Source of the DNA: Algisphaera agarilytica
Lineage (GTDB): Bacteria; Planctomycetota; Phycisphaerae; Phycisphaerales; Phycisphaeraceae
Direction of reading: 5' to 3'
Assembly (NCBI RefSeq): GCF_014207595.1
Contig: NZ_JACHGY010000001.1
Span: 2,734,836 to 2,798,835 of the forward strand
Length of the DNA: 64,000 nt
The notes beneath the pieces are model-generated. The model was not told the origin of the DNA, did not search any database, and was given only the letters and a program-made list of their open reading frames with translations. Below are positions 1 through 8,679 of the stretch, one piece after another (within the stretch, counting starts at the first letter, position 1; every line of letters starts with the position of its first letter). The translations under genes and the position numbers were made by a program.

Positions 1-554
1 CAACTGATGGCTGGAGTATCGCGCATCACAGGAACCATGACTCGATTTGGCTGATTGTGCTTTTGTGGCTGTGGGGGAGTTGTCTTTGGTGTCTTGTGTG
101 CAAGCAGCGTTGGAATCGCACGATATGGGTTCCATGGGGGCTTATGGTTTTGTATATCGTTGCCATGACCGCCCACCGATCCGTTGGCAAGATTGGTGAC
201 TTGGTTATTTTGGAATCAGGTTACGACTTGTATTATCTGGCTGCGGCCTCGCAGATGATCGCATGGTGTTTCACCTTGGCGTTTGTATTAATAGTGTTGC
301 GTGGCGGTCGGATGAGTCGGGCTGGGTCAACGCTGGCAGGCATACAGGTTCGATGCCCACGATGTGAAGCAGAACAACTCATTACATCGCCCGAAGCACG
401 TTGCAAGAAATGCCGGATGATCCTGCGCGTCGCGGCAATCGAGCCGCGTTGTCCGCACTGCGATTACATCTTGCATTCGCCGACGACGCCCGAGTGTCCG
501 GAGTGTGGGGAGCGGCTGCCCGATGTGGAAATCGTCCAGCCACAAGAGTCGTAG
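1..554 (+). CDS. 5'-truncated membrane protein with C-terminal zinc ribbons
   Basis: The frame is open to the window edge, so the true start lies upstream; a GTG at 57 is only an internal alternative. The visible N-terminal part holds about three hydrophobic membrane segments. The C-terminal third carries two ribbon-like pairs: CPRC...CKKC and CPHC...CPEC, the second followed by GERLP. Such cytoplasmic ribbons on small membrane proteins recur in this window (at 11243 and 32343) and are common in Phycisphaerae. Base composition is less GC-rich than its neighbours. No specific function can be assigned; metal or nucleic-acid binding by the ribbons is only a family-level inference. Confidence 0.7.
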   Translation, partial: TDGWSIAHHRNHDSIWLIVLLWLWGSCLWCLVCKQRWNRTIWVPWGLMVLYIVAMTAHRSVGKIGDLVILESGYDLYYLAAASQMIAWCFTLAFVLIVLRGGRMSRAGSTLAGIQVRCPRCEAEQLITSPEARCKKCRMILRVAAIEPRCPHCDYILHSPTTPECPECGERLPDVEIVQPQES

Positions 555-621
555 GGTGGGCACCGCTCACCGGCTTTGAACGTGGCAGCCATGTCGCAAT
601 GGTGGGCGATGCCCACCCTAC
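551..621. repeat. GTAG-type inverted repeat (hairpin)
   Basis: Two 21-nt arms starting GTAGGGTGGGCA and ending TGCCCACCCTAC pair at 18 of 21 positions across a 29-nt loop. It fills the gap between the truncated gene and the AsmA-like gene. The GTAG foot matches the boundary tetranucleotide known for REP elements mobilised by RAYT transposases. Confidence 0.75.
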
Positions 622-639
622 GCGGACGGATCGTGCGGA

Positions 640-645
640 TACAAT
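640..645 (+). promoter_or_regulatory. Candidate -10 element TACAAT, leaderless start
   Basis: TACAAT lies exactly 6 nt before the GTG start at 652, so transcription would begin at or next to the start codon. No good -35 is visible; the -35 position falls at the end of the upstream hairpin. See the finding on leaderless starts. Confidence 0.45.
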
Positions 646-651
646 CTCTCC

Positions 652-3600
652 GTGTCGATCAGACCCCAGGACATCCCGGACGAGGAAGAGATGGACGCCG
701 TGCGTGAGGCGGCCAGCGGTCGGCCGCGACGGGGCGGGGTGCGGCGGGTGGTGCGTTGGGCGGTGCGGCTTAGCGTCGGCGGGGTGTTGCTGATCGCGCT
801 GGTTGTGGCCTTCCTGCCCACGCTCATCAGCACCGGGGCGGGCACGGCTCGGATCGTCGACACGATCAACCAGCAGATCCCCGGGCACGTCGAGATCGAC
901 GACATGAAACTCGCCTGGCTCAAGGGCCAGTCGCTGCAGGGGGTGCGGCTCTACGACCCGGCGGGGGATGTGGTCGGCTCGATCGACGAGGTGCGTCTCG
1001 AAGACGTCGGCCTGATCGCCCTGGCGCGGGGCACACGCGACCTGGGCATCATCGCCATCGAAGGCGGGGCGGTCAGCCTGGTCGAAGACGAAGACGGCAG
1101 CACCAACCTCGACCGTGCGCTGGGCACTTCGATCTTTGCCAAACCCGAGCGCCAGCCGATGCCGCCTGCAGGGCCCGCGCCGCCGAGCGAGTCCGACACC
1201 GAACCGGCCGACAAGCCCGAAGTCCGGACCGAGCCCGCGCCGCGCTCCGAGCCCAAGCCCGACACGAAAGACAACGGCCCGGTCCTGCCGGCCGACCTGC
1301 GGCTGGCTTTTGCGATGCGGGACATCAAGTTGCATGTCGTCGGCCCGACGCTGCCGGATGTGTTGATTGAAGTCCCCGAAGCGACCCTGACCGCCGACAC
1401 CCCCGCGAGCCTGGGCTTCACGCTCGACGCCACCCTCGCCCAGGGCAAAGAAAACGGCCAGGTCAAGATCGCGGGCACCGCCAAGGACTTGTTCGACGCC
1501 GCGGGGGAGTGGTCGCTGTACGACGCGGAGTTCGATGTCGAGGGGTTGGTGCAAAGCGTGCCGATGTCGGCGATCGACCGCATCGCGTCGGAGGGCGAGC
1601 CGTTCCTCCAGACCGTCATCGGCCCGATGCTCGATGCGAACATCTCCATGCAGGGGCCGACCGATGCGCTCGACGCGTTGGTCACGGTCACCAGCGAAAA
1701 CCTCAACGTCCGGCAGGGCTTGATCGCCAGCGCCCAGCGCATCAACGCATCGGACGAATCGTATTCGACCTGGGTGTTCACCCCCGAGACGTGGAAGATG
1801 CTCACCGGCGGAGGCGAGCAAGACGAGCCCGGCCCGGAATTGGTCGAGCCGTTTGTGTTGTCGTTCGGTTTGCGTGGGTTGGATGCGCCGCGGAAGGGGC
1901 AAAGCCTTGATCTGGATGCGACGCAGTTCCTGGCGTCGGTGTCGCTTGAGAACGGCCAGTCCGTGCGGCTGGCGGTGCCCGAGCAGGGCGAGATCACCGT
2001 GCAGAACTTTACCGCGGCGCTCGGCAGCGAGTCGGCGGCGACCGGCGTCTCGTTCACCCTGGACGCCGATGTCGATGCCTACGGCAACGCCGGTGAACTG
2101 TCGGGCGTGGTGGATGTGCGTCGCGGCGAAGCGGGCTGGAACGAGTTGGAGATCGAATCGGTGCTGCGGACGCTGCCGATGGCGGTGGTCGATGCCTTGG
2201 CGGGGCAGGGCAAGCGTCTGACCACCACCTTCGGACCGACGGTCGGCATGAACCTGCTGGCCAAGGCGGATGGCGCGGGCGGATACGCCCTGACGGCGGG
2301 GTTCGATCCCGGGGCCGGTTCGCCGGGCGTGTCGCGGCTGAGCGGAACGATGACGGGGCGTTACTCGGCCGATGGCGCAATCGCGCTCAAGACCGACACG
2401 CCGATCCGGCTGACGATGTCGCCCGAAGCGTTTGATCAGTGGATGCAGCCCGTCGCGGCGGCGGCGGACATGGGCGAGTCGGTGGGGCTGAGCCTGCCCG
2501 AGGCGGCGGACGTCGAGGCGGACCTGGATATCAAGTTTGCGTTGGCCGACGGCCCGGGCCTGCGGTTCGACCCCGAGCGGACGCGGGCGGTGGCGGTGAT
2601 CGACCTGCCCGAGACGCAGCTGGTCGACGAGTGGTACCACCGCAGCTTCCCGCTACGCAACGGCACGATCCGCATCGACGCCCCCGATCTCCGCCAACCC
2701 ATCACCGCGAAGATCGGCTTCGAGACCGACACGCCTACTGGCGAGACCGGCACGCTGACCGCCGACGCCCGCCTCACCGGCGTGATGCTCGACGACGGCT
2801 ATATCCAGGTCGAGCGTGGCAAGCTTGAATGCGAGATTGAGCTGAACCGCGTGCCCACCGTCGTGTTCGATGCGCTCAGCCGGCAGCAGGGCTACGCCGT
2901 CGCGGCGTTCGGCGAAACGGTGTCGACCAACATCGACCTCAGCGACTGGAGCTTCGGCAGCGGCGGGCGGATCGAGTTTGAACTAAACAGTGCGAATAAT
3001 TCGTTGGCGTCGTTTTCGGGTGAAGACAAAGAAGATTACTTTGTGCCCGATGCGCCGATGACGATGTTCCTCAACCAGACGCCGGAGTTGTCGAACAAGA
3101 TCCTGCGTTTCTTGAATCCGGTGCTGCTGCCTGCGGTGGTGTCGGCGACGGTACCCATGGCGGTGACGATCGATGACGACACGTTACGGTTGCCGACTCG
3201 CGGGTTCGATATCTCGAAACTTGATGCCGATATTACGGCGCAGATGGGAACACTGTCTATCGTTCCAAACGTTTCGCCGGTCGATAAGATTTTGCCGCAA
3301 CTTCAAGCGCTTGGGGTGATTGAGAAAGCATCGATTTACGAGGCGCGTGTCTCGCCGATCACCATCCGAATCCGAAACGGGGTGATCATTTACGAAGAGT
3401 TGTCGTTCAAAATCGACGACGTCGAGCTCATGTTCGGCGGGACGATCAGCCTGGTGGACCAGACGGTGGACATGGGCATGACCCTCGGCGGTCGGGAGAT
3501 CGACCGCGACCCGCTGCTCAAACGGCTCGTCGGCGAGGGGATCCAGATTGGCGGCACGGTGAAGCAGCCGCAGGTCAACCTCACGTCGGTGCTCAACGCG

Positions 3601-3831
3601 TTCTCGCAGGAACGCCTGCCCCAGACTCTCGGCGGGATACTGGAAGGCGTGCTCAAGAAAGAGCTCGGCCGCGATGAGCCCGAGGCCCCGCCGGTGAAGC
3701 CCGTTGAAGACGGGGGTGCTCAAGAGGTGCCCGCGACCGAAGAACCCGAGCCGGAAGAATCGCTAGAGGAAGCCATCGGCGGGTTGCTGGGCGACTTCCT
3801 TCGACGCGAGCTCGAGAAGGCGCAGGAATAG
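652..3831 (+). CDS. AsmA-like membrane-anchored protein
   Basis: A 1059-residue protein with a short basic cytoplasmic N-terminus, one transmembrane helix at about residues 34-56, then a long periplasmic region rich in beta-strand patterns. Its N-terminal periplasmic part resembles AsmA/YhdP/TamB-type proteins (a helix, then repeats of the kind 'IDDMKLAWLKGQSLQGVRL'). A Pro/Glu-rich linker lies near residues 165-210, and the C-terminal tail is acidic. AsmA-like proteins are bridge-like lipid carriers between inner and outer membrane, so a role in envelope lipid homeostasis is inferred. The GTG start is chosen because it begins the positively charged N-terminus and has a -10-like box 6 nt upstream. 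Around positions 2985-3390 the base composition drops noticeably. Confidence 0.75.
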   Translation: MSIRPQDIPDEEEMDAVREAASGRPRRGGVRRVVRWAVRLSVGGVLLIALVVAFLPTLISTGAGTARIVDTINQQIPGHVEIDDMKLAWLKGQSLQGVRLYDPAGDVVGSIDEVRLEDVGLIALARGTRDLGIIAIEGGAVSLVEDEDGSTNLDRALGTSIFAKPERQPMPPAGPAPPSESDTEPADKPEVRTEPAPRSEPKPDTKDNGPVLPADLRLAFAMRDIKLHVVGPTLPDVLIEVPEATLTADTPASLGFTLDATLAQGKENGQVKIAGTAKDLFDAAGEWSLYDAEFDVEGLVQSVPMSAIDRIASEGEPFLQTVIGPMLDANISMQGPTDALDALVTVTSENLNVRQGLIASAQRINASDESYSTWVFTPETWKMLTGGGEQDEPGPELVEPFVLSFGLRGLDAPRKGQSLDLDATQFLASVSLENGQSVRLAVPEQGEITVQNFTAALGSESAATGVSFTLDADVDAYGNAGELSGVVDVRRGEAGWNELEIESVLRTLPMAVVDALAGQGKRLTTTFGPTVGMNLLAKADGAGGYALTAGFDPGAGSPGVSRLSGTMTGRYSADGAIALKTDTPIRLTMSPEAFDQWMQPVAAAADMGESVGLSLPEAADVEADLDIKFALADGPGLRFDPERTRAVAVIDLPETQLVDEWYHRSFPLRNGTIRIDAPDLRQPITAKIGFETDTPTGETGTLTADARLTGVMLDDGYIQVERGKLECEIELNRVPTVVFDALSRQQGYAVAAFGETVSTNIDLSDWSFGSGGRIEFELNSANNSLASFSGEDKEDYFVPDAPMTMFLNQTPELSNKILRFLNPVLLPAVVSATVPMAVTIDDDTLRLPTRGFDISKLDADITAQMGTLSIVPNVSPVDKILPQLQALGVIEKASIYEARVSPITIRIRNGVIIYEELSFKIDDVELMFGGTISLVDQTVDMGMTLGGREIDRDPLLKRLVGEGIQIGGTVKQPQVNLTSVLNAFSQERLPQTLGGILEGVLKKELGRDEPEAPPVKPVEDGGAQEVPATEEPEPEESLEEAIGGLLGDFLRRELEKAQE

Positions 3832-3889
3832 CGACGCAGCGCATTCGCGTGATTCACAGTGGACCGCATCTCTCGTGGGAGGCTAGCCG

Positions 3890-4912
3890 ATGCAGCAGGT
3901 GGTAGTCGAACGGTTTGGCGGGGTGGAAGAATTGCAATGGCGTGAGGTGCCCACGCCGACGCCGGGCGCGGGGCAGGTGTTGGTGCGGCTGACCTCGATC
4001 GGGATGAACCACGCGGACCTGATGGGCCGTCGTGGTGAGTACAAGCTGTCGACCGGCGACCCGCCGTACACGCCCGGGCTCGAGGGCGGGGGTGTGATCG
4101 AAGCGGTGGGGGAGGGCGGCGATGCGTCGCGCGTCGGTCAGCGCGTGTGCCTTGCGCCGGATGCGGTACGTTTGTCGAAGGGCCGACCTGGGACGTACAG
4201 CAGCCACTACGTTTGCGACGACGACGAAGCGTTGGCTGCGCCGGACGAGTTGCCCGACGACCAACTCGGCGCGGTCTGGCTGCCGTACCTCACGGCGTGG
4301 GGCGCGTTGGTGTGGAAGGCGAAGATCACGCCCGGCCAGACCGTCGTCTGCCCTGCGGCCAGCAGCAGCACCGCGCTCGCCGCCGCGCAGATCGCTAGGC
4401 ACCACGGCTGCACGACCCTCGGCCTGACCACCAGCCCCGACAAAGTCGCCTCGCTCGAATCGGCTTACGACCACGTCGTCGTCACCCACGAACACCAAGA
4501 CGGCGAGCGGGTCATGCGCCCGTGGCACCGCGACATGAAACAGCTCACCGACAGCAGGGGCGTGGACGTGTTTTTCGACCCCGTCGCGGCGGGGGCGTAC
4601 CTCAACACCGAGATCCGCTGCCTCGCTCAGCACGGCTGCGTCGTCGTGTACGGCCTGCTCGGCTCGCCCGGTACGGTGGACGTCACCCCGCTCATCCGCA
4701 AGCACGCCTCGATCGTGAGCTACGTCAACGATGAGGTGTTTTCGGCTGGCCGTGACGAGATGATGCGCGGCGTCGAGCACCTGTTCGAGGGGTTCGCCTC
4801 AGGGGCCTACCGCCAAACCTTGGCGGCACGTTTCGCCCTGGCCGACGTCCGCGAGGCCAACGAAGCCATGCAACGCGGAGCCCACGTGGGCAAGATGGTG
4901 CTGATCCCCTGA
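3890..4912 (+). CDS. Zinc-independent MDR oxidoreductase (quinone oxidoreductase-like)
   Basis: 340 residues with the medium-chain dehydrogenase/reductase layout: an N-terminal GroES-like domain (GMNHADLMGRRGEY, PGLEGGGVIEAVGEG) and a Rossmann domain. The catalytic-zinc ligands of alcohol dehydrogenases are not evident, which places it with NADPH:quinone oxidoreductase-like enzymes. The usual glycine-rich nucleotide motif is atypical: the region reads PAASSSTALAAAQIA. The start has a strong ribosome site, GGGAGG, 7-8 nt before ATG. It is probably a cytosolic NAD(P)H-dependent reductase; the substrate is unknown. Confidence 0.8.
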   Translation: MQQVVVERFGGVEELQWREVPTPTPGAGQVLVRLTSIGMNHADLMGRRGEYKLSTGDPPYTPGLEGGGVIEAVGEGGDASRVGQRVCLAPDAVRLSKGRPGTYSSHYVCDDDEALAAPDELPDDQLGAVWLPYLTAWGALVWKAKITPGQTVVCPAASSSTALAAAQIARHHGCTTLGLTTSPDKVASLESAYDHVVVTHEHQDGERVMRPWHRDMKQLTDSRGVDVFFDPVAAGAYLNTEIRCLAQHGCVVVYGLLGSPGTVDVTPLIRKHASIVSYVNDEVFSAGRDEMMRGVEHLFEGFASGAYRQTLAARFALADVREANEAMQRGAHVGKMVLIP

Positions 4913-4928
4913 CAACTCGAGAAGCCCG

Positions 4929-5000
4929 GCTAAGCCGCAAGCGGCCTACACTACGCTGCCTTCAATTATCCGTAATCCGCAATCTGAAATCCGAAATCCA
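4929..5000. repeat. GCTAAGCCGCAAGC half-palindrome and heptamer-type repeat
   Basis: Positions 4929-4942 read GCTAAGCCGCAAGC, identical to the right arm of the hairpin at 6253-6266. They are followed at 4964-5000 by degenerate repeats of the type (AATCCGN), the same unit found at 9713-9740 and 9804-9850. Confidence 0.6.
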
Positions 5001-5008
5001 AGACCCCC

Positions 5009-6217
5009 ATGCAGTACCGACGATTTGGCCGAACCGAACTCCAGATGCCCGTGATCTCCACCGGCGGCATGCGCTACCAGGATGGCTGGAAAGACAAGCC
5101 GCTCTCCGAGGTTGACCCCGAGGTCCACAAGAACATGGAGGCCACGATCGCCCGGTCGATCGAGGTCGGCATCAACCACATCGAGACCGCCCGCGGCTAC
5201 GGCTGTAGCGAACGCCAGCTCGGCGTGATCCTGCCCAAGTTCCCGCGTGAAGAACTCATCGTGCAGACCAAGGTCGGCCCCAACGCCGACTCGGATCAGT
5301 TCCGCGCCGATGTGCTCGACTCGCTCGAACGTTTGCAACTCGACTATGTCGACCTGCTCGGCATCCACGGCCTGAACAACACCGAAACCACCCATTGGGC
5401 GGTGCGCGAAGGCGGCTGCCTCGCCGTGGCCAAGGAACTGCAGAAGCAGGGCAAGGTCCGCCACATCGGCTTCTCGACCCACGGCGGGTGCGACGAGATC
5501 ATCGAAGCCATCCGCGGCGGCGACGCCCACGGCGGGTTCGACTACATGAACGTCCACTACTACTACATCTACCAACGCAACTGGCGGGCGATCCAGGAAG
5601 CCCACCAGCGCGACATGGGTGTGTTCATCATCAGCCCCAGCGACAAGGGCGGCAAGCTCTACGCCCCGTCCGACAAGTTCGCCGCGTTGTGCGATCCGCT
5701 GCACCCGATCGAGTTCAACGACCTGTGGTGTCTGCGCCACCCCGAGATCCACACGCTGAGCCTCGGCGCGGCCAAACCCAGCGACTACGACCTGCACCTC
5801 AGCGCAATCGAGAAGATCGATCAGACCGATGAGCTGGTTCCGCCGATCGAAGCGAAACTCGAAGCCGCGATGCGCGACATCGCCGGCGTGAACCACCCCG
5901 AGGCGATGAGCTGGACCGGCGTGCCCGAGCACCACGACGCTCCCGGCGGCCACAACCTGCCGATCATCCTCTGGCTGTACAACCTCGCCCGGGGTTGGGA
6001 CATGGACGAGTACGCCCGTGGCCGGATGAACCTCATGGGCAACGCCAAGCACTGGTTCCCCGGCCAGAAGGTCGCGGAGCTGGCGGACATCAGCGATGCG
6101 CAGCTGCGCGAAGCGGTGCAGGCTTCGCCGTTTGCCGAGCAGATTCCCGAATTGTTGCGAGCGGGGGTGGAACGTTTGGGGGGTGAGGAAGTGAAACGGC
6201 AGAGCGCGGGTGGGTAA
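5009..6217 (+). CDS. Aldo/keto reductase family protein
   Basis: 402 residues, a TIM-barrel aldo/keto reductase. Visible landmarks are the N-terminal RRFGRTELQMPVISTGG, the active-site stretch IETARGYG (Tyr64), Lys88 in QTKVG, a His in LLGIHGLNN and GFSTHG. The position usually held by the catalytic-tetrad Asp is Glu59 here. A C-terminal helical extension of about 100 residues, with NLMGNAKHWFPG, resembles that of AKR-ferredoxin-like proteins but lacks their cysteine cluster. Cytosolic NADPH-dependent carbonyl reduction is the family role; substrate unknown. No Shine-Dalgarno is obvious. Confidence 0.85.
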   Translation: MQYRRFGRTELQMPVISTGGMRYQDGWKDKPLSEVDPEVHKNMEATIARSIEVGINHIETARGYGCSERQLGVILPKFPREELIVQTKVGPNADSDQFRADVLDSLERLQLDYVDLLGIHGLNNTETTHWAVREGGCLAVAKELQKQGKVRHIGFSTHGGCDEIIEAIRGGDAHGGFDYMNVHYYYIYQRNWRAIQEAHQRDMGVFIISPSDKGGKLYAPSDKFAALCDPLHPIEFNDLWCLRHPEIHTLSLGAAKPSDYDLHLSAIEKIDQTDELVPPIEAKLEAAMRDIAGVNHPEAMSWTGVPEHHDAPGGHNLPIILWLYNLARGWDMDEYARGRMNLMGNAKHWFPGQKVAELADISDAQLREAVQASPFAEQIPELLRAGVERLGGEEVKRQSAGG

Positions 6218-6230
6218 CGTGTTGTTCGCC

Positions 6231-6266
6231 GCTTGCGGCTTAGCGCTCGACAGCTAAGCCGCAAGC
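6231..6266. terminator. Palindrome between convergent genes (REP-like or terminator)
   Basis: A perfect 14-bp inverted repeat, GCTTGCGGCTTAGC / GCTAAGCCGCAAGC, with an 8-nt loop. It lies between the converging ends of the aldo/keto reductase and apgM. There is no T-run, so it is more likely a repeat element that may also stop or stabilise both transcripts. It shares GCGGCTTAGC with the hairpin at 22619-22664. Confidence 0.6.
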
Positions 6267-6282
6267 AGCGAATGAGGATAGA

Positions 6283-7503
6283 TCAACCCAACCCACTCTT
6301 CAGGAAATACTCCATCAATTCGTGGCCGTGGTCGATGTGGAGGTCGCTGGCGCCGGCGTTTTCTTCGCTGAAGGTGCGTTGCAGGACGCTGTGGACTTTG
6401 TGGCCGGCCATGAGGAAGGGCACGGGTGTGGGGTCGTGCTTGCGGGTGTTGACCAGGGTGTAGTGGTCGGGCAGCAGGAGGATGCGCCACGGCTCGCCGG
6501 TCTCGGCTTCGCGGGCTTCGAGGGCTTGGTGGATGGGGCCGATGACGTGTTCGTCGATCGACGCGACGGAGGCGACCTTGGTTGCGGGGTCGGCGGCGTG
6601 GCCCGCCTCGTCGGGGGCTTCGACGTGGGCGCAGACGATGTCGTAGTCGTCGAGCGCTTTGATCGCGTATTCGCCGGTCGCGGCGTAGTCGTTGTCGTGG
6701 TACGAGGTTTGGCCCGGCACGTCGAGGCGGTCCCAGTCGATAAAGGCGCTGATGCCCGCGAGCAGGTCGACGGCCGTGATCATCGCGCCCTTCAAGCCGA
6801 AGCGCGACTCGAACGACGGCATCGTCGGCCGCTGGCCCTGGCCCCACGGCCAGAAGTGCGTCGCGGGGAGTTCGCCCATCTCGGCGCGGGTCAGGTTGAT
6901 CTCGTGTTCGGCGAGGAAGACCTCACTCTCGGCGATGAGTTGTTGCAGCAGCTTGGCGTGTTCCCCGCCAACGGGCAGGTGCTTGCGGATCGGCTCGCCG
7001 GGCACGTCGTGCGGCGGGGTCGTTTCGAGCTCGCCCCAATCGCGCTGGCCCGAGCGGTCGATCATGATGTTGCGGTAGCTCACGCCGGGGTAGAGCGCCA
7101 CGCCGTCGAGGTCTAGGCGCGGGGCGAACTCGGTCAGCAGCCGCTTGCTCTCGGTCGAGGAGATGTGACCCGCCGAGTGATCTTGCATCTTGCCGTCGAT
7201 CACCGTGACCAGGTTCACGCGGAAGATCCAATCCGATTCGCCCATCTCGATGCCCAGCGCCGCGGCTTCGAGGGGGGCCCGGCCTTTGTGGTACTTGCGG
7301 GGGTCGTAGCCCAGCAGCGACATGGTGCAGACATCGCTGCCGCAGGGCATCCCCTCGGGCGTGGTCACCGCGGTGCCCTGCCGGCCGCTCATCGCGAGCT
7401 TGTTGAGGTTGGGCGTGTCGGCGGCTTCGAAGGGCGTCTGGTCGCCCAGTTCAGCGAGGCGTTCGTCGGCGGCACCGTCGGGGATGATGAGGACGTATTT
7501 CAT
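6283..7503 (-). CDS. apgM: Cofactor-independent phosphoglycerate mutase (archaeal type)
   Basis: 406 residues, the usual length of ApgM. It interconverts 3-phosphoglycerate and 2-phosphoglycerate in glycolysis without 2,3-bisphosphoglycerate. Alkaline-phosphatase-fold landmarks are present: IIPDGAAD at the N-terminus, the segment GMPCGSDVCTMSLLGYDP containing the probable nucleophilic serine, HVEAPDEAGHAAD in the middle and LLPDHYT near the C-terminus as metal ligands. It stands alone between repeat-rich intergenic stretches. The ATG start is the first methionine and begins directly with the conserved strand KYVLIIPDG. Confidence 0.92.
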   Translation of the reverse strand: MKYVLIIPDGAADERLAELGDQTPFEAADTPNLNKLAMSGRQGTAVTTPEGMPCGSDVCTMSLLGYDPRKYHKGRAPLEAAALGIEMGESDWIFRVNLVTVIDGKMQDHSAGHISSTESKRLLTEFAPRLDLDGVALYPGVSYRNIMIDRSGQRDWGELETTPPHDVPGEPIRKHLPVGGEHAKLLQQLIAESEVFLAEHEINLTRAEMGELPATHFWPWGQGQRPTMPSFESRFGLKGAMITAVDLLAGISAFIDWDRLDVPGQTSYHDNDYAATGEYAIKALDDYDIVCAHVEAPDEAGHAADPATKVASVASIDEHVIGPIHQALEAREAETGEPWRILLLPDHYTLVNTRKHDPTPVPFLMAGHKVHSVLQRTFSEENAGASDLHIDHGHELMEYFLKSGLG

Positions 7504-7509
7504 GGAGTA

Positions 7510-7633
7510 GGCGCTAGGGGTTAGGCGCTAGGCGTTAGGAGAGACTTTCTCACCATTGGCCCAGGCCAAGGCTTTCGGTTTATCGCGCACCAGAGTAGCG
7601 AAACCTAGCGCCGAGCGCCTAACTCCTAACGCC
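7510..7633. repeat. TAGGCGCTAGG-type repeats forming a long inverted repeat
   Basis: Two 30-nt arms (7510-7539 and 7604-7633) are inverted copies with 26 of 30 matches. Each is built from degenerate GGCGCTAGG / GGCGTTAGG units. The element fills the gap between apgM and the MCE gene. A single related unit occurs near 33664. Confidence 0.7.
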
Positions 7634-7683
7634 ACCCCACGCCGCTCGCCCAAGCCCCTAAGCCCCCAACACCCAAGCCCCCA

Positions 7684-8649
7684 TCAAAGACTGACCGGCA
7701 CCCCCTCCGCCTTCCACTTCTCGATCAACAGCTTGAGCTCGTCCGCGGCGGTGCCGATGCGTTTGGCGGCGTCTTCGAGGCTGTTGTAGAGGGCGGGGTC
7801 CTGCATCACCTTGCCGAACGAACCTTCTTCAGAGTTCGCGGTTTCGACCAGCTTGTTGACCTGCTCGATCATGCCCGAGACGTCGTCGGCCAAAGCGACG
7901 TAGCGCTTTTCAAGACTGGCCATCGCTCCGGCGATATCTTCGCTGGCCTGGCGGGCGTTGCTGGCGGTCGCGGTCACGTCGTCGCGGAGCTGCGGGTCGT
8001 TGACCAGCGAATCGATCCCCGCGAGGACTTCGCGGAACTCGGCCAGGCGTTTGTCGACCCGGGCGATGACTGTCGTGACGTTGCCCGGGGCTTCGCCCGC
8101 TTCCACGGCGGCGAGGTCTTGCGGGTCGAGCAGGCCGTTGAGTTTTTCGCCGACGTTGCGCCACTCGGCACTCAGCCGGTCGAAGCTGTCGGCCACGCGG
8201 GTGAGTTCGCCGAAGATGCCCGCCAATGCACCGAGGCTGCCGGGGACCACGGCGCTGCCGTCTTTCTTGAGGAAGGCCTTGGGCGTGCCGTTCTGCGAGT
8301 TGGTGACGAAGCGGATGGTGGGGCTGCCGCCGAGGAGGGGTTTTTCGATGATGGCCCGGGCGGAGACGGGGACGAGCGTGTCGTCTTCGGTGATGCGGAC
8401 CGCGACGGTGACGCCGGTGCCCAGGGGCTGTTTGAAGTCGACGGTTTCGACGGCACCGATGTCGATGCCCGAGAGCTCGACGCGGCTGCCGGGGTTGAGG
8501 CCCAGGGCGTCGTCGAGTTCGATGTTGACGATGTATCCGCCCTTCATGAGGGAGGGGACGTAGCCGAAGACCAGCAGCAGGAACATCAGGCCGATGAGGG
8601 CGACGGCGGTGGTGAGGCCGACGATGATGTTGCGGTTGCGTTCGTTCAT
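7684..8649 (-). CDS. MlaD-family (MCE domain) lipid-transport protein
   Basis: 321 residues. One N-terminal transmembrane helix (about residues 9-30) is followed by an MCE domain: the segment from YIVNIELDDALGLNPGS through VELSGIDIGAVETVDF is typical. A long helical, probably coiled-coil C-terminal part follows. MCE proteins form periplasmic rings or tubes that carry phospholipids between inner and outer membrane as the substrate-binding part of Mla-type ABC systems. The gene lies 30 nt downstream of the MlaF-like ATPase on the same strand, so the two form an operon. The permease MlaE is not adjacent. Confidence 0.87.
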   Translation of the reverse strand: MNERNRNIIVGLTTAVALIGLMFLLLVFGYVPSLMKGGYIVNIELDDALGLNPGSRVELSGIDIGAVETVDFKQPLGTGVTVAVRITEDDTLVPVSARAIIEKPLLGGSPTIRFVTNSQNGTPKAFLKKDGSAVVPGSLGALAGIFGELTRVADSFDRLSAEWRNVGEKLNGLLDPQDLAAVEAGEAPGNVTTVIARVDKRLAEFREVLAGIDSLVNDPQLRDDVTATASNARQASEDIAGAMASLEKRYVALADDVSGMIEQVNKLVETANSEEGSFGKVMQDPALYNSLEDAAKRIGTAADELKLLIEKWKAEGVPVSL

Positions 8650-8679
8650 GGGAAGGCTCGCGGGTGGCGGGGCGGTGGG

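Noticed and set aside
382-2640. 752-residue open frame on the minus strand
   Set aside because: It is an antisense shadow of the AsmA-like gene, caused by high GC; Arg/His/Gly-rich with no domain.
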